Source: Mycobacterium sp. GA-1199 (GTDB lineage Bacteria > Actinomycetota > Actinomycetes > Mycobacteriales > Mycobacteriaceae). Taken from it: a stretch of DNA of 64,000 nucleotides. The position numbers and the translations under genes were made by a program. Positions within the stretch are counted from its first letter, which is position 1. Each line of letters begins with the position of its first letter. Below the pieces are notes generated by a model. The model had not been told where the DNA came from and did not search any database. It saw nothing but the letters and a program-made list of their open reading frames with translations. Of the stretch, positions 42,981 to 51,446 are shown in pieces. The stretch lies in contig NZ_LQIX01000055.1 in assembly GCF_001500045.1 (NCBI RefSeq), positions 1 to 64,000 on the forward strand. The letters are read 5' to 3'.

Positions 42981-44402
42981 TCAGTGGGCGGCCAGCGGCA
43001 GGGTTGCTGCCACCGTGGCCAACTCACCGGGCAGTCCGGCCGCGCGGCGGATATCGGCGAAGGATGCGAGCAGAGCGTCGGTGGCCTCATGCGGGTCGTC
43101 GAGCGTGCGGTCGTCGGTCAGCACCGAGATGGCGAGTTGGTCGACGTAGCTCCACACGGTGATGTTCATCCCGCTGCCGGTGACGACCGGGCCCACCGAG
43201 TAGATCTCGCTGAGCACACCGCCCGCGATGTGTCCGCGGTCGCGGGGTCCCGCCACGTTGGAGATCGTCAGGTTCATCACCGCGCCGGACTCCATGCGGC
43301 GTGCCTGCAACCGAAAGAACCTGGGCGCCAACGCCGGCGGAAGGTATGACATCCACGCCGGAAGCACCGTCGGCCCGAGCAGCTGGTGGCTCTCCTTGGC
43401 GATCTTCGTCGCCACGGCGGTGAGCCGGACCCGTTCGAGCGGATCGGCGATGTGCACCGGAAGCGACGGCATCATGTAGGTGAATTCGTTGCCCGTCAAC
43501 CGATCTGGCGAGGGGTTGGTGCTGACCGGGACGCCGGCGATCAGCGGTGCGTCGGCGCGCCCGTCGTAGCGCAGCAGCAGCGTGCGCAGTGCCCCGGCCG
43601 CGGTGGCCAGCACGATGTCGTTGAGCGTCACACCCAGATGCCTGCCGGTCTCCTTGACCTCCGCCAACGACAGCGGCGCCGTCGCAAAGCGCCGCCCGGG
43701 GGACACGACGTGGTTGATGAAGGTCTTCGGCGGCGCGAAGTTGCGGGCCAGGTCGGGATGGCGGCCGCGCTCCTTGGCGCGCTTGCGCACCCGCGCGACA
43801 CCGGACGCCGTCTCGTTGACGAGCCTGGGCAGCCGGCGGATGAGATGGCCGTGATCGCGGCCGGCGGCCTTGAGTAACTGCGCGGTGGACCGCATCGCGG
43901 GATCGGCGACGGCGCGAACCGGAGACGGCGTCTCGTCTTCCAGAGCCTTGGCCAATTGGTTGGCCGAGGCGACGCCGTCGGCCAGGACGTGATGGACCTT
44001 GTGGATGATCGCGACGCGGCCGTCGGCCAGGCCCTCGGCGACGTACATCTCCCACAACGGCCGACTGCGGTCCAGCGGCGTACTGGCGATCTGGCCGATC
44101 AGGTCGTCGAGCTCGCGCCGTCCACCCGGCGGCGCGACGTGGGTGCGGCGCAGGTGGTAGTCGAGGTCGATGTCGTGGTTCTCCCACCACATCGGATGGT
44201 GGAGTCGCAGCGGGATGTCGACGAGTTGGTAGCGCAGCGCCGACAGCGCCAGCAGGCGCGGATAGGCGACCTCCCGGAACATGTCGAAGCTGTAGTTCTC
44301 GACCCCCGACACGTCGAGGATGCCGATCTTGAGGGTGTGCATGTGGACCTCGGGCGTCTCGCTGTACAGCATCAACGCATCCACGCCGTTGAGTCGCTTC
44401 AT
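42981..44402 (-). CDS. Wax ester synthase/diacylglycerol acyltransferase
   Basis: A 473-residue WS/DGAT enzyme that acylates alcohols or diacylglycerol to make storage lipid, usually membrane- or lipid-droplet-associated. The catalytic HHxxxDG is HHVLADG at residues 137-143. The family N-terminus MKRLNGVDALMLYSETP and the PLWEMYVAEGLADGRVAI and GVPVSTNP segments are intact. It starts 115 bases from the divergent DUF427 gene, with a regulon element between them. It could esterify alcohols generated by the adjacent catabolic genes, or be unrelated. Confidence 0.92.
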   Translation of the reverse strand: MKRLNGVDALMLYSETPEVHMHTLKIGILDVSGVENYSFDMFREVAYPRLLALSALRYQLVDIPLRLHHPMWWENHDIDLDYHLRRTHVAPPGGRRELDDLIGQIASTPLDRSRPLWEMYVAEGLADGRVAIIHKVHHVLADGVASANQLAKALEDETPSPVRAVADPAMRSTAQLLKAAGRDHGHLIRRLPRLVNETASGVARVRKRAKERGRHPDLARNFAPPKTFINHVVSPGRRFATAPLSLAEVKETGRHLGVTLNDIVLATAAGALRTLLLRYDGRADAPLIAGVPVSTNPSPDRLTGNEFTYMMPSLPVHIADPLERVRLTAVATKIAKESHQLLGPTVLPAWMSYLPPALAPRFFRLQARRMESGAVMNLTISNVAGPRDRGHIAGGVLSEIYSVGPVVTGSGMNITVWSYVDQLAISVLTDDRTLDDPHEATDALLASFADIRRAAGLPGELATVAATLPLAAH

Positions 44403-44482
44403 TCCCTCCCCGCATCCCTCACCCGGCCGACGCGTACCGGTTTCCCAATCGTGCTCTTTCTCAAGCGCGTTCGCTCAAGAGG

Positions 44483-44508
44483 TGACGATGTGCGTGAAAT
44501 TTGTAAGG
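44483..44508 (+). promoter_or_regulatory. Regulon element, site b
   Basis: TGACGAT-N12-TGTAAGG, a variant of the consensus in a divergent promoter region. The embedded TAAGGC -10-like box ends 7 bases before the ATG at 44517, so transcription is probably leaderless. Confidence 0.55.
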
Positions 44509-44516
44509 CTGACGGC

Positions 44517-45206
44517 ATGAGTCTCGTCGCCGCCCGCGGACCGCTGAGCAACGATCCGGCCGGCTGGTTCACGCCGCCACTGCCCGCCGACGTGGTGTTC
44601 ATCGAGCCGCATCCGCGCCGCGTGCAGGCCTTGCGCGGCGGGCACACGGTGCTCGACACCGAGCGCGCGTTGATGGTGCACCGACGCGACCATCCGCTCA
44701 GCTACGCCTTTCCCGTCGACGAGGTCGGGGAGCTTCCGTGCGAGCCGGTGGTCGAGGCGCCCGGATACGTCCGCGTGCCGTGGGATGCCGTCGACACCTG
44801 GCTGGAGGAAGGCCGCACGCTCGTGCACTATCCGCCCAACCCCTACCATCGCGTGGACTGTCGCCCGACACACCGCGCGCTGCGGGTGACGGTGGGGGGC
44901 GAAGCACTGGTCGACACGACCGAGACGGTGATCGTCTTCGAGACGTCGCTTCAGGCTCGCCTCTACGTCGACCCGTCGCACGTGCGGACCGACTTGCTGC
45001 GGCCGTCACCGACCACCAGCTACTGCAACTACAAGGGCTACGCGTCGTACTGGTCGGCCGCCGTCGGTGACACGGTGGTCGAGGACATCGCGTGGAGCTA
45101 TCCGGACCCGCCGCCCGAGACCTTGCCGATCGCGGGCTTCTTCAGCTTCGACCCCGCACGCGCCGACGTGCTGGCCGAGTTGCCGTTGCCCGACCCCCGC
45201 AGCTGA
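44517..45206 (+). CDS. DUF427-domain protein (double domain)
   Basis: A 229-residue protein with two DUF427 (beta-rich, NTP-transferase-like-fold) repeats: RVQALRGGHTVLDTERALMV near 27-46 and LRVTVGGEALVDTTETVIVFETSL near 122-145, followed by RLYVDPSHVRTDLLRPSPTTSYCNYKG. DUF427 proteins are common in actinobacteria and have no firm biochemical role. The ATG lacks a ribosome-binding site and is placed 7 bases after a -10-like box of site b. Confidence 0.82.
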   Translation: MSLVAARGPLSNDPAGWFTPPLPADVVFIEPHPRRVQALRGGHTVLDTERALMVHRRDHPLSYAFPVDEVGELPCEPVVEAPGYVRVPWDAVDTWLEEGRTLVHYPPNPYHRVDCRPTHRALRVTVGGEALVDTTETVIVFETSLQARLYVDPSHVRTDLLRPSPTTSYCNYKGYASYWSAAVGDTVVEDIAWSYPDPPPETLPIAGFFSFDPARADVLAELPLPDPRS

Positions 45207-45254
45207 GCGTGCACGAAATCCAGCCACGATCGCGCGCACAGGCTCGGTTCGGCG

Positions 45255-46172
45255 TCAGGCTTTGGCGATCACCGACTCCCCGAACCGCTCGATGGTCTCG
45301 AGCACATGTGCCAAGCTGTCGCCCGGAAGGCCGACCTGAACCCACGTCACCCCGATCTTGGCCAGCTTTTCCAGGCCGGACAGGTACGCGTCGGCGTTGA
45401 AGTCGTCGCCGCCGGGGCTGCCGCCGTCGGGGTTGGTGAACGTGATGTCGATGCGCGACCAGTCACGTCCGACCTCATCGAAGCGGCGGCGAAGATCCTC
45501 GACACCGGATTGGAGTGCGTCGACGTCCATCGGCGCCGTGCGCGCGGTCTGGGCCAGTACGGCCGGTGCCGGGAACGGGCACCACCCGTCACCGTGGGTG
45601 ACGACGCGCTTGCGGGCGGCGGCGGTGTTGCCGCCGATCCAGATGGGGGGATGGGGGTCACTGACGGGTCGGGGGTGTGCGGTGATCCCGCTGGCGGTGA
45701 AATGGCGCCCCTCATACGAGTAGTCGTCGGTGGTCCAGATGCCGCGAATGACCTCCAGTGCCTCCTCGAACAAGGCGGCTCGCTCCTCGAAATCGACTCC
45801 CAGCGCGGTGAATTCGCGTTTCAGGTAGCCGACGCCCACGCCGAGCGTGAACCGCCCCTGCGACAACAGGTCCAACGTGGCACCCGCTTTGGCGACGACG
45901 AACGGGTTGCGGTACGGCAGCACGACGATGTTGGGGATGAGCCGCAGGCTGGTTGTCACCGCGGCCGCGTAACCCATCGCGACGAACGGGTCCACCGCGT
46001 CGTGCCCGCCGGCCTTCAACCAGCGCTCCGTCGGCGCCGGGTGGTCGGTGAAGCCGAAGCCGTGAAAGCCCGCGGCCTCGGCGGCGGCCGCGACGGTCGC
46101 GATCCCCCTGCCGGTGACCAACTCCGGGTTGTACGGATGGGTGTGCATCGGGTGGGTGAAGGTGAACCGCAT
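45255..46172 (-). CDS. LLM-class oxidoreductase 1
   Basis: A 305-residue luciferase-like monooxygenase/F420 oxidoreductase: FHGFGFTDHPAPTERW, LRLIPNIVVLPYRNPFVVAKAGATLDLLSQGRFTLGVGVGYLKREF and PPIWIGGNTAAARKRVVTHGDGWCPF. The ATG at 46172 begins MRFTFTHPMHTHPYNPELV. A very long open frame continues upstream through the antisense of neighbouring genes and is not coding. It is divergent from LLM 2 with a palindromic operator between. Substrate unknown; the island suggests oxygenation or reduction of an alicyclic compound. Confidence 0.86.
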   Translation of the reverse strand: MRFTFTHPMHTHPYNPELVTGRGIATVAAAAEAAGFHGFGFTDHPAPTERWLKAGGHDAVDPFVAMGYAAAVTTSLRLIPNIVVLPYRNPFVVAKAGATLDLLSQGRFTLGVGVGYLKREFTALGVDFEERAALFEEALEVIRGIWTTDDYSYEGRHFTASGITAHPRPVSDPHPPIWIGGNTAAARKRVVTHGDGWCPFPAPAVLAQTARTAPMDVDALQSGVEDLRRRFDEVGRDWSRIDITFTNPDGGSPGGDDFNADAYLSGLEKLAKIGVTWVQVGLPGDSLAHVLETIERFGESVIAKA

Positions 46173-46191
46173 GTCTGGTTTCCCGTCTAGA

Positions 46192-46217
46192 ACATTCTTC
46201 TCGTTTTCCGAGAATGT
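46192..46217. promoter_or_regulatory. Palindromic operator candidate between two LLM genes
   Basis: ACATTCT (46192-46198) and AGAATGT (46211-46217) are perfect inverted arms with a 12-base spacer. Inside lies CTCG (46200-46203) / CGAG (46209-46212). It is unrelated in sequence to the regulon element, so this divergent pair may answer to another regulator. Confidence 0.5.
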
Positions 46218-46271
46218 CGTTACCATGCGAACCGCGGAAAGTACAGCTTCGACAGCGATGGGAACTGCGAT

Positions 46272-47198
46272 ATGGGGAAGCCCGAGATCGGCGTCTACCT
46301 GCCTCAGATGGGCTTCACCTACGAGCAGATGCTGGATCGCACCCGGCGCTGCGAGGAACTCGGCATCGACTCGCTGTGGCTCTACGACCATCTCTACGGC
46401 CCGGGCGTGCCGGACTATCCGTCGCTGGAGGCGTGGACATTGGCCACCGCGTTGCTGAGTAACACCGAACGCATCCGCGTCGGACATATGGTGCTGTGCA
46501 ACCAGTTTCGTCACCCCGCCGTCCTGGCCAAGATGGCCACCACTCTCGACCAGATCTGCCCGGGCCGGCTGCAACTCGGGCTCGGCAGTGGCTCGATCGA
46601 GGACGAGCACAACAGGGTGGGGCTGCCCTGGGGGTCGTTTCGCGAACGTTCCGAACGCCTCGGCGAGACGCTGGAGATCCTGACCCAGGCCTTCGCCGAC
46701 GAGCGAATCGACTTCAGCGGCAAGCATTTCACCGTCACCGACTTCCCCGTCAAACCCGGCGCCGTGCAGAGGCCGCCCATCGTGGTCGGCGGTGTCGGCG
46801 AGAAGTACACGCTGCCGCTGGTGGCGCGGTACGCCGATGTGTGGAATGTGCCGACGTACGCACTGGGGGAACTGCACCACAAGGTGTCGGTGTTGCGCGG
46901 GATCTGTGAGGATGTCGGCCGGGATCCGTCGAGCATCGTACTGTCGGTCGAGGCGGTGATGGCGCTGGCGCCCGACGACGCAACGCTGCCGGACGTCCGA
47001 CGGCTCGCCGAGAAGCGTTTCGGCGCACCGGCATTCGGGCTGCGCGAGGGCGGTCTCATTGGGACGCCGTCGGTCGTCGTCGACCGGCTGCACGCACTGC
47101 AGGAGCTCGGTTTCGGCCAGATCGTGCTGTTCACGCACGATCGCGGATCCGACCAGACGTTGGACTTGTTGGCCTCCGAGGTGATCGCGCGACTCTAG
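46272..47198 (+). CDS. LLM-class F420-dependent oxidoreductase 2
   Basis: A 308-residue LLM protein: IGVYLPQMGFTYEQML, LWLYDHLYGPG, RIRVGHMVLCNQFRHPAVLAKMATTLDQICPGRLQLGLGSGSIEDEHNRVG and PPIVVGGVGEKYTLPLVARYADVWNV. It is similar to F420-dependent glucose-6-phosphate dehydrogenase-like oxidoreductases in overall pattern only. Start ATG at 46272 has GGGAA upstream. Its stop shares a CTAG with the convergent acyl-CoA dehydrogenase. Confidence 0.87.
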   Translation: MGKPEIGVYLPQMGFTYEQMLDRTRRCEELGIDSLWLYDHLYGPGVPDYPSLEAWTLATALLSNTERIRVGHMVLCNQFRHPAVLAKMATTLDQICPGRLQLGLGSGSIEDEHNRVGLPWGSFRERSERLGETLEILTQAFADERIDFSGKHFTVTDFPVKPGAVQRPPIVVGGVGEKYTLPLVARYADVWNVPTYALGELHHKVSVLRGICEDVGRDPSSIVLSVEAVMALAPDDATLPDVRRLAEKRFGAPAFGLREGGLIGTPSVVVDRLHALQELGFGQIVLFTHDRGSDQTLDLLASEVIARL

Positions 47199-48358
47199 AC
47201 GGGACGCTTCGCCGGCGGTGAGTAGTTCGGCCGGCCCAGTCCGAGCGCGTGCTGGGCGATCATGTTGCGGAACACCTCCAGCGTGCCGCCATAGATGCCG
47301 GCGGGCCCGGCCAGGCGGAAGGCGTACTCGACTCCCCCGTCGCCGGCCGCGCCTTCGGCGCCGTTCGGCAGGCCGCCTGCGGCGCCCAAGAGGTCCATCA
47401 GATCCGGTGCGACATCCCGCATCGTCTGCGCGTTCGCCACCCGGCCGTACATCTCCGGCGTGCTCATCGCCGCCTCGATCCTGGCGATCGCGCGGCCGAG
47501 CCGATACCGGGCCGAATCCTCCTCGCTGACAACGGCGGCGACGTGATCGACCGCCTCGGCGAGCAGCAACAGGTGCTCGGTCATCGTCGCCAGCTTCTGC
47601 AGACCCTGATCGTCGCGTTCGATGGTGCCGTGCTCGGCGTTGAGCGCCTCCCGCAACACCGACCAGCCGCCGTTGACGGCGCCGACGCGGTACCTGTCGT
47701 CGACGCGGACGTCGCTGTAGTAGGTGATGTTGGTGCGGTCGCCGTCGACGGTGCGGATCGGCTGGATCTCGATGCCCGGCGAGGACAGCGGCACCAAAAA
47801 CATCGTCAGGCTCTGGTGTTTCAGCGCATCGGGATCGGTGTTGGTGATCAGGAAGACGTAATGCGCGTTGTGCGCGTTGGACGTGAACATCTTGGAGCCG
47901 TTGATCACCCAGGCGTCGCCGTCGCGCACCGCCCGGGTTTTGCAGGTCGCGACGTCCGAGCCGCCCTCGGGCTCGGTGTAGCCCAGGCACAGTCGGTAAT
48001 GCCCCGAGAGAACCTTCGGGAGTATCTCCTGCAGCAGTTCGGCCGAGCCGAACTGCTGCAGGCTGCGCGCCACCATCATCGTCGTGGGCCAGTGGAACCA
48101 CGGTGCGTGCGAACGGCCGATCTCCAGCTCCCAGATCCGTCGGCGAACGGCGTTGAATCCGCCCTCGGCCTCGGACTGGAAGTCCGCCGCGAGGTATCCC
48201 CGCGCGGCGAGCGCCAGATGGACACCCTCGTCGAAGTTCTCGCCCGTTTCGCGGTCCCGCCGGATGACCTCGTCGGTGACCACGGAACGCAGAAACTCCC
48301 GGAGCTCGACCTGAAACGCCCGGTCGTCCTCGCTCAGCGCTACACGGGAGAAGTCCAC
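47195..48358 (-). CDS. Acyl-CoA dehydrogenase
   Basis: A 387-residue FAD-dependent acyl-CoA dehydrogenase. It has the flavin-binding LCLGYTEPEGGSDVATCKTRAVRDGDAWVINGSKMFTSNAH region (about 134-174) and the C-terminal helical segment AGPAGIYGGTLEVFRNMIAQHALGLGRP. The usual catalytic Glu would lie in YGGTLEVFRN. Start is GTG at 48358. It probably desaturates a cyclic or branched acyl-CoA from this island. It is divergent from the SRPBCC gene, with site c between them. Confidence 0.9.
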   Translation of the reverse strand: MDFSRVALSEDDRAFQVELREFLRSVVTDEVIRRDRETGENFDEGVHLALAARGYLAADFQSEAEGGFNAVRRRIWELEIGRSHAPWFHWPTTMMVARSLQQFGSAELLQEILPKVLSGHYRLCLGYTEPEGGSDVATCKTRAVRDGDAWVINGSKMFTSNAHNAHYVFLITNTDPDALKHQSLTMFLVPLSSPGIEIQPIRTVDGDRTNITYYSDVRVDDRYRVGAVNGGWSVLREALNAEHGTIERDDQGLQKLATMTEHLLLLAEAVDHVAAVVSEEDSARYRLGRAIARIEAAMSTPEMYGRVANAQTMRDVAPDLMDLLGAAGGLPNGAEGAAGDGGVEYAFRLAGPAGIYGGTLEVFRNMIAQHALGLGRPNYSPPAKRPV

Positions 48359-48368
48359 CCGGACACCG

Positions 48369-48394
48369 TGACACTATTGCGGTTGGTTGTAAAG
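48369..48394 (+). promoter_or_regulatory. Regulon element, site c
   Basis: TGACACT-N12-TGTAAAG, a perfect consensus match, between the divergent acyl-CoA dehydrogenase (48358, leftward) and SRPBCC gene (48427, rightward). It contains -35-like GTGACA and -10-like TAAAGT with 16-base spacing. Confidence 0.65.
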
Positions 48395-48426
48395 TCTCAA
48401 GCGGTTCATCCACGGAAGGCAGCACA

Positions 48427-48900
48427 TTGGGCATCGTCACCACCAGTTCGGAGACCGCGTTTCGACAACCCGCCGAGGCGATCTACGACTTCGTGACCAA
48501 CCCGGCGAACTGGCCCAAGACGTACCCCACCAGCGCCCACATCGGCGGATTACCCGACCACCTGCCGTTGCGCGTCGGCGACACCTGGACCGAGACCGGT
48601 CCCGACGGCGATCGCATCTTCACGTGGCATCTCGCCGTCGCCGCGCGTCCGACGATCTGGGTCTTCACCTCGGTCGGCCGGCTCGGTCACGACCGCGACG
48701 GCAACGGCGGCATGGAGGGCCGCATCACCGTCGAATACCGCTTCACCCGCCCCGGCGAGGACATCACGCTGTTCACCCGGACGATGACGGTCGAGGCGCC
48801 CAAGCACGCTCCGATGCCCGACGGTTTCTTCCGGGCGGTCAACCCGGCGCACATCGACGCCTACCACTCCGCGATCGCCCGAGAACTCGACAACTCCTAA
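48427..48900 (+). CDS. SRPBCC (START-like) family protein
   Basis: A 157-residue helix-grip protein with the typical start FRQPAEAIYDFVTNPANWPKTYPTSAHI and a hydrophobic-ligand cavity pattern. Family members bind or cyclise hydrophobic ligands, or coenzyme-A-linked intermediates. TTG at 48427 is the start, with GGAAGG 8 bases upstream. Unlike most genes of the island it has a short 5' leader. Repeat copy C follows its stop. Confidence 0.8.
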   Translation: MGIVTTSSETAFRQPAEAIYDFVTNPANWPKTYPTSAHIGGLPDHLPLRVGDTWTETGPDGDRIFTWHLAVAARPTIWVFTSVGRLGHDRDGNGGMEGRITVEYRFTRPGEDITLFTRTMTVEAPKHAPMPDGFFRAVNPAHIDAYHSAIARELDNS

Positions 48901-48911
48901 CCCCTCAACCC

Positions 48912-48942
48912 CGCGAGCGACCGTGTCTGCCACTCGACACGC
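48912..48942. repeat. Dispersed intergenic stem-loop repeat, copy C (inverted)
   Basis: A diverged copy of the element at 1-30, in reverse orientation. The stem CGTGTC (48922-48927) / GACACG (48936-48941) is perfect although the loop differs, so the pairing is conserved. It lies 11 bases after the SRPBCC stop, between convergent genes. Confidence 0.5.
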
Positions 48943-49003
48943 CGCGACGGCACGACAGTTCGCGGTCACTCGCCGGCATCGAGCGCGCCCTCGGGACGCG
49001 CTA

Positions 49004-49918
49004 TCAGCCTCCGTGCAACGCACGCCGCAAGGCCGCGCCCTGGAGTTCGAACAGCCGGACGCTGGTGTCCCACTCCGGAAGCAGCGAGTCGAACCCGTGG
49101 CAGGTGCCCGGAAACACATGTAGTTCGGTCGCGACACCGGCGCGCATCAGCCGCAGCGCATACTCCACCGCTTCGTCACGCAACGGGTCGAGCTCCGAGC
49201 AACTGATGAATGCGTCTGCCACACCGGACAAGTCGGCGCGGCGACCCGGAACCGCGGACGCGTCGGCGGCGCGATCACCGAGGTAGTGCCGCCACATCAT
49301 CTCGGTGGCGGGCCCGTCGAAACCCGGCGTCGCGATGAACTCGTTCTTCGATTCGGTGGGCCGGTCGTCGAGCACCGGTTGGTGCAGCAGTTGAAACACC
49401 ACCGGCGGTGCCGACGAGTCCGCCGAACGCTGCGCGAGTCCCGCCGCCAGCGCGCCGCCTGCGCTGCTTCCCGCGACCGCCAGCCTGGCGGCGTCGAGCC
49501 CGAGTTCGGTCGCACACTCGTTCGCCCAGTTCAACACGGTCAGCGCATCGTCGAGCGCCGCCGGGAACGGGTGTTCGGGCGCAAGCCGGTAGTCGACCGA
49601 GAGCACGGTACAGCCGCCGCGCCTGGCCAGCTCGACGCACTGCAGGTGGTCGGTGTCGAGGTTGCCCAACACGAACGCCCCCGCGTGGCAATAGATCACC
49701 GCCGGTGACGGTGCGGCCGCGCCGCGATAGATCCGCACCGGAACCGAGTGCGCCACCCGCTCTTCGATCTCGACGACGATGTCGTTGATCGCCCTGGCTG
49801 TTTCGGCGCGGCGCTGGTTGAGCGAATCACGCACGACGCCAAGCAATCCCGGCGACAGGTCGGTGCGGGCCTCCGCCAGGTGGCGCAGCGCGGGGTCGAG
49901 CCGCTCGACGATGGCCAC
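49004..49918 (-). CDS. HSL-family alpha/beta hydrolase (Lip-type esterase)
   Basis: A 304-residue hormone-sensitive-lipase-type esterase. The oxyanion motif is YCHAGAF (about 76-82, HAGA in place of HGGG), the nucleophile elbow GSSAGG has Ser152, and Asp and His lie in SELDPLRDE and CHGFDS. Start is GTG at 49918. It follows the Baeyer-Villiger-type monooxygenase by 4 bases and is last in the seven-gene operon from 55808, so it could open the ester or lactone that enzyme makes (inference). Confidence 0.9.
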   Translation of the reverse strand: MAIVERLDPALRHLAEARTDLSPGLLGVVRDSLNQRRAETARAINDIVVEIEERVAHSVPVRIYRGAAAPSPAVIYCHAGAFVLGNLDTDHLQCVELARRGGCTVLSVDYRLAPEHPFPAALDDALTVLNWANECATELGLDAARLAVAGSSAGGALAAGLAQRSADSSAPPVVFQLLHQPVLDDRPTESKNEFIATPGFDGPATEMMWRHYLGDRAADASAVPGRRADLSGVADAFISCSELDPLRDEAVEYALRLMRAGVATELHVFPGTCHGFDSLLPEWDTSVRLFELQGAALRRALHGG

Positions 49919-49922
49919 GACC

Positions 49923-51446
49923 TCAGCGCCTCGCAGCGGTCGGGGTCTCTGTGGTGGCCGCCGAGTCCCGCCGTGACGGGCCGAAGGTGTAGTCGGAGGC
50001 CTTGAACCGACGCGTCATGCCCCAGAACGCGCGGGCACTGCGCGGCCACTGCGTGACGACCCGGCCGTTGGCGGCGCGAAAGTAGTTGCTGCAGCGCGTC
50101 AACCAGACGGTGCCTTCCATCCAGCGGTCGATCTTGGCCAGGAACGCCGCCATGGTTTGCGGTTTGACCTCGATGTACGACTTGCCCCGGCGCCGAAGGT
50201 GTTTCAGCGCCCGCACGATGTAATGCGCCTGCGCCTCGAGCATGAAGATCACGCTGTTGGATCCGACGTTGGTGTTGGGGCCGTAGAGCATGAAGAAGTT
50301 GGGAAAGCGCGGGACCGCCATGCCCAGGTGGGCGTAGGCCCCGTCGCTCCAGGTCTCGCGCAGCGTGACCCCGCCCTCGCCGACGACGTCGATCTGGCCC
50401 AGGTAGTCGGCGGCGGCATAGCCCGTCGCGCAGAGCACCACGTCGACGTCGAGTTCGGTGCCGTCCTCGGTCACCAATGACCGCGCCCGCAACGCCCGCG
50501 CCGGGCTCGCGACGACCTCGACATGCGGCTGTGTCAGCGCCTGCAGATAATCGGTGGCGAACACCAACCGCTTACAGCCCAGCGGATGGTCGGGGGTCAG
50601 CTTGTCGCGTAACTCGTCGTCGGGAATCGTCGCCTCGAGCATCTTGAGCGCGATGCCCTTGAACTCCTGCGTCTTGTCACTGCCGTTCTCGATGACCGAG
50701 ATGTTCGACTCGCTGCGCAACCACAGCCGGGTCCGGTAGATCTTCTTGGCCAACGGGATGTGGCGGAACATCCACTTCTCCCGCTCGGTGTAGGCACGAT
50801 CGGGTTTCGGCAGAATCCACGTCGGGGAGCGTTGTACCGAATAGACCCGCTCGGCCACCTTGGCGACCTCCGGAACCAATTGCGCGGCAGTCGATCCCGT
50901 GCCGAGCACCGCCACTCGCTTACCGGAGAGGTCGACCCTGTGGTCCCACCGCCCAGTGTGCATCACCGTGCCGGTGAACGGTTCCTCCTCCACCAGTTCG
51001 GGCATGACGGGCCGGGTGAACAGGCCGACCGCGGAGACCACCACGTCGAAGTGGAACCGTTCGCCGCTCGCCGACGTCAGCTCCCACCCGTCACCCGACC
51101 ACCGCGCCGAGGTGATCTCGGTGCTGAGCCGCAGATGCGGGGCGAGTTCGTGACGTCGCGCACAGCGTTCGAAGTACTCGAGGATCTCTTCCTGTCCGGA
51201 CCACAGCCGCGACCAGTCCGGGTTCAGATCGAACGAGTAGGAGTACAGGTGCGACTTCACATCGCAGGCCAGGCCGGGATAGGTGTTGATCCGCCACGTG
51301 CCGCCGACGCCGTCCTCCCGGTCGAAGATCGTGAACTCGCGAAACCCGGACTTGCGCAGGAAGATACCCAGCGCCAGGCCGCCGGGGCCGGCACCGATGA
51401 TCCCGACCGAGACGCCGGCCTTCGGGCCTGTCACATTCGCACGCAT
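49923..51446 (-). CDS. Flavin-containing Baeyer-Villiger-type monooxygenase
   Basis: A 507-residue FAD/NADPH monooxygenase. The first Rossmann motif is GAGPGG (18-23) and the second GTGSTA (182-187). The fingerprint FTGTVMHTGRW at 157-167 matches the BVMO pattern F-x-G-x3-H-x3-W. It should insert oxygen next to a ketone to give an ester or lactone using O2 and NADPH. The ATG at 51446 overlaps the SDR gene by 16 bases; a GTG at 51434 would give the 4-base GTGA overlap common here and is a real alternative. Confidence 0.9.
   Translation of the reverse strand: MRANVTGPKAGVSVGIIGAGPGGLALGIFLRKSGFREFTIFDREDGVGGTWRINTYPGLACDVKSHLYSYSFDLNPDWSRLWSGQEEILEYFERCARRHELAPHLRLSTEITSARWSGDGWELTSASGERFHFDVVVSAVGLFTRPVMPELVEEEPFTGTVMHTGRWDHRVDLSGKRVAVLGTGSTAAQLVPEVAKVAERVYSVQRSPTWILPKPDRAYTEREKWMFRHIPLAKKIYRTRLWLRSESNISVIENGSDKTQEFKGIALKMLEATIPDDELRDKLTPDHPLGCKRLVFATDYLQALTQPHVEVVASPARALRARSLVTEDGTELDVDVVLCATGYAAADYLGQIDVVGEGGVTLRETWSDGAYAHLGMAVPRFPNFFMLYGPNTNVGSNSVIFMLEAQAHYIVRALKHLRRRGKSYIEVKPQTMAAFLAKIDRWMEGTVWLTRCSNYFRAANGRVVTQWPRSARAFWGMTRRFKASDYTFGPSRRDSAATTETPTAARR

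Noticed and set aside
45255..48443. A 1062-codon minus-strand open frame suggesting a giant LLM fusion protein.
   Set aside because: Only the last 305 codons match the LLM family. The rest runs antisense to LLM 2 and out of frame with the acyl-CoA dehydrogenase, as expected of GC-rich shadow frames.
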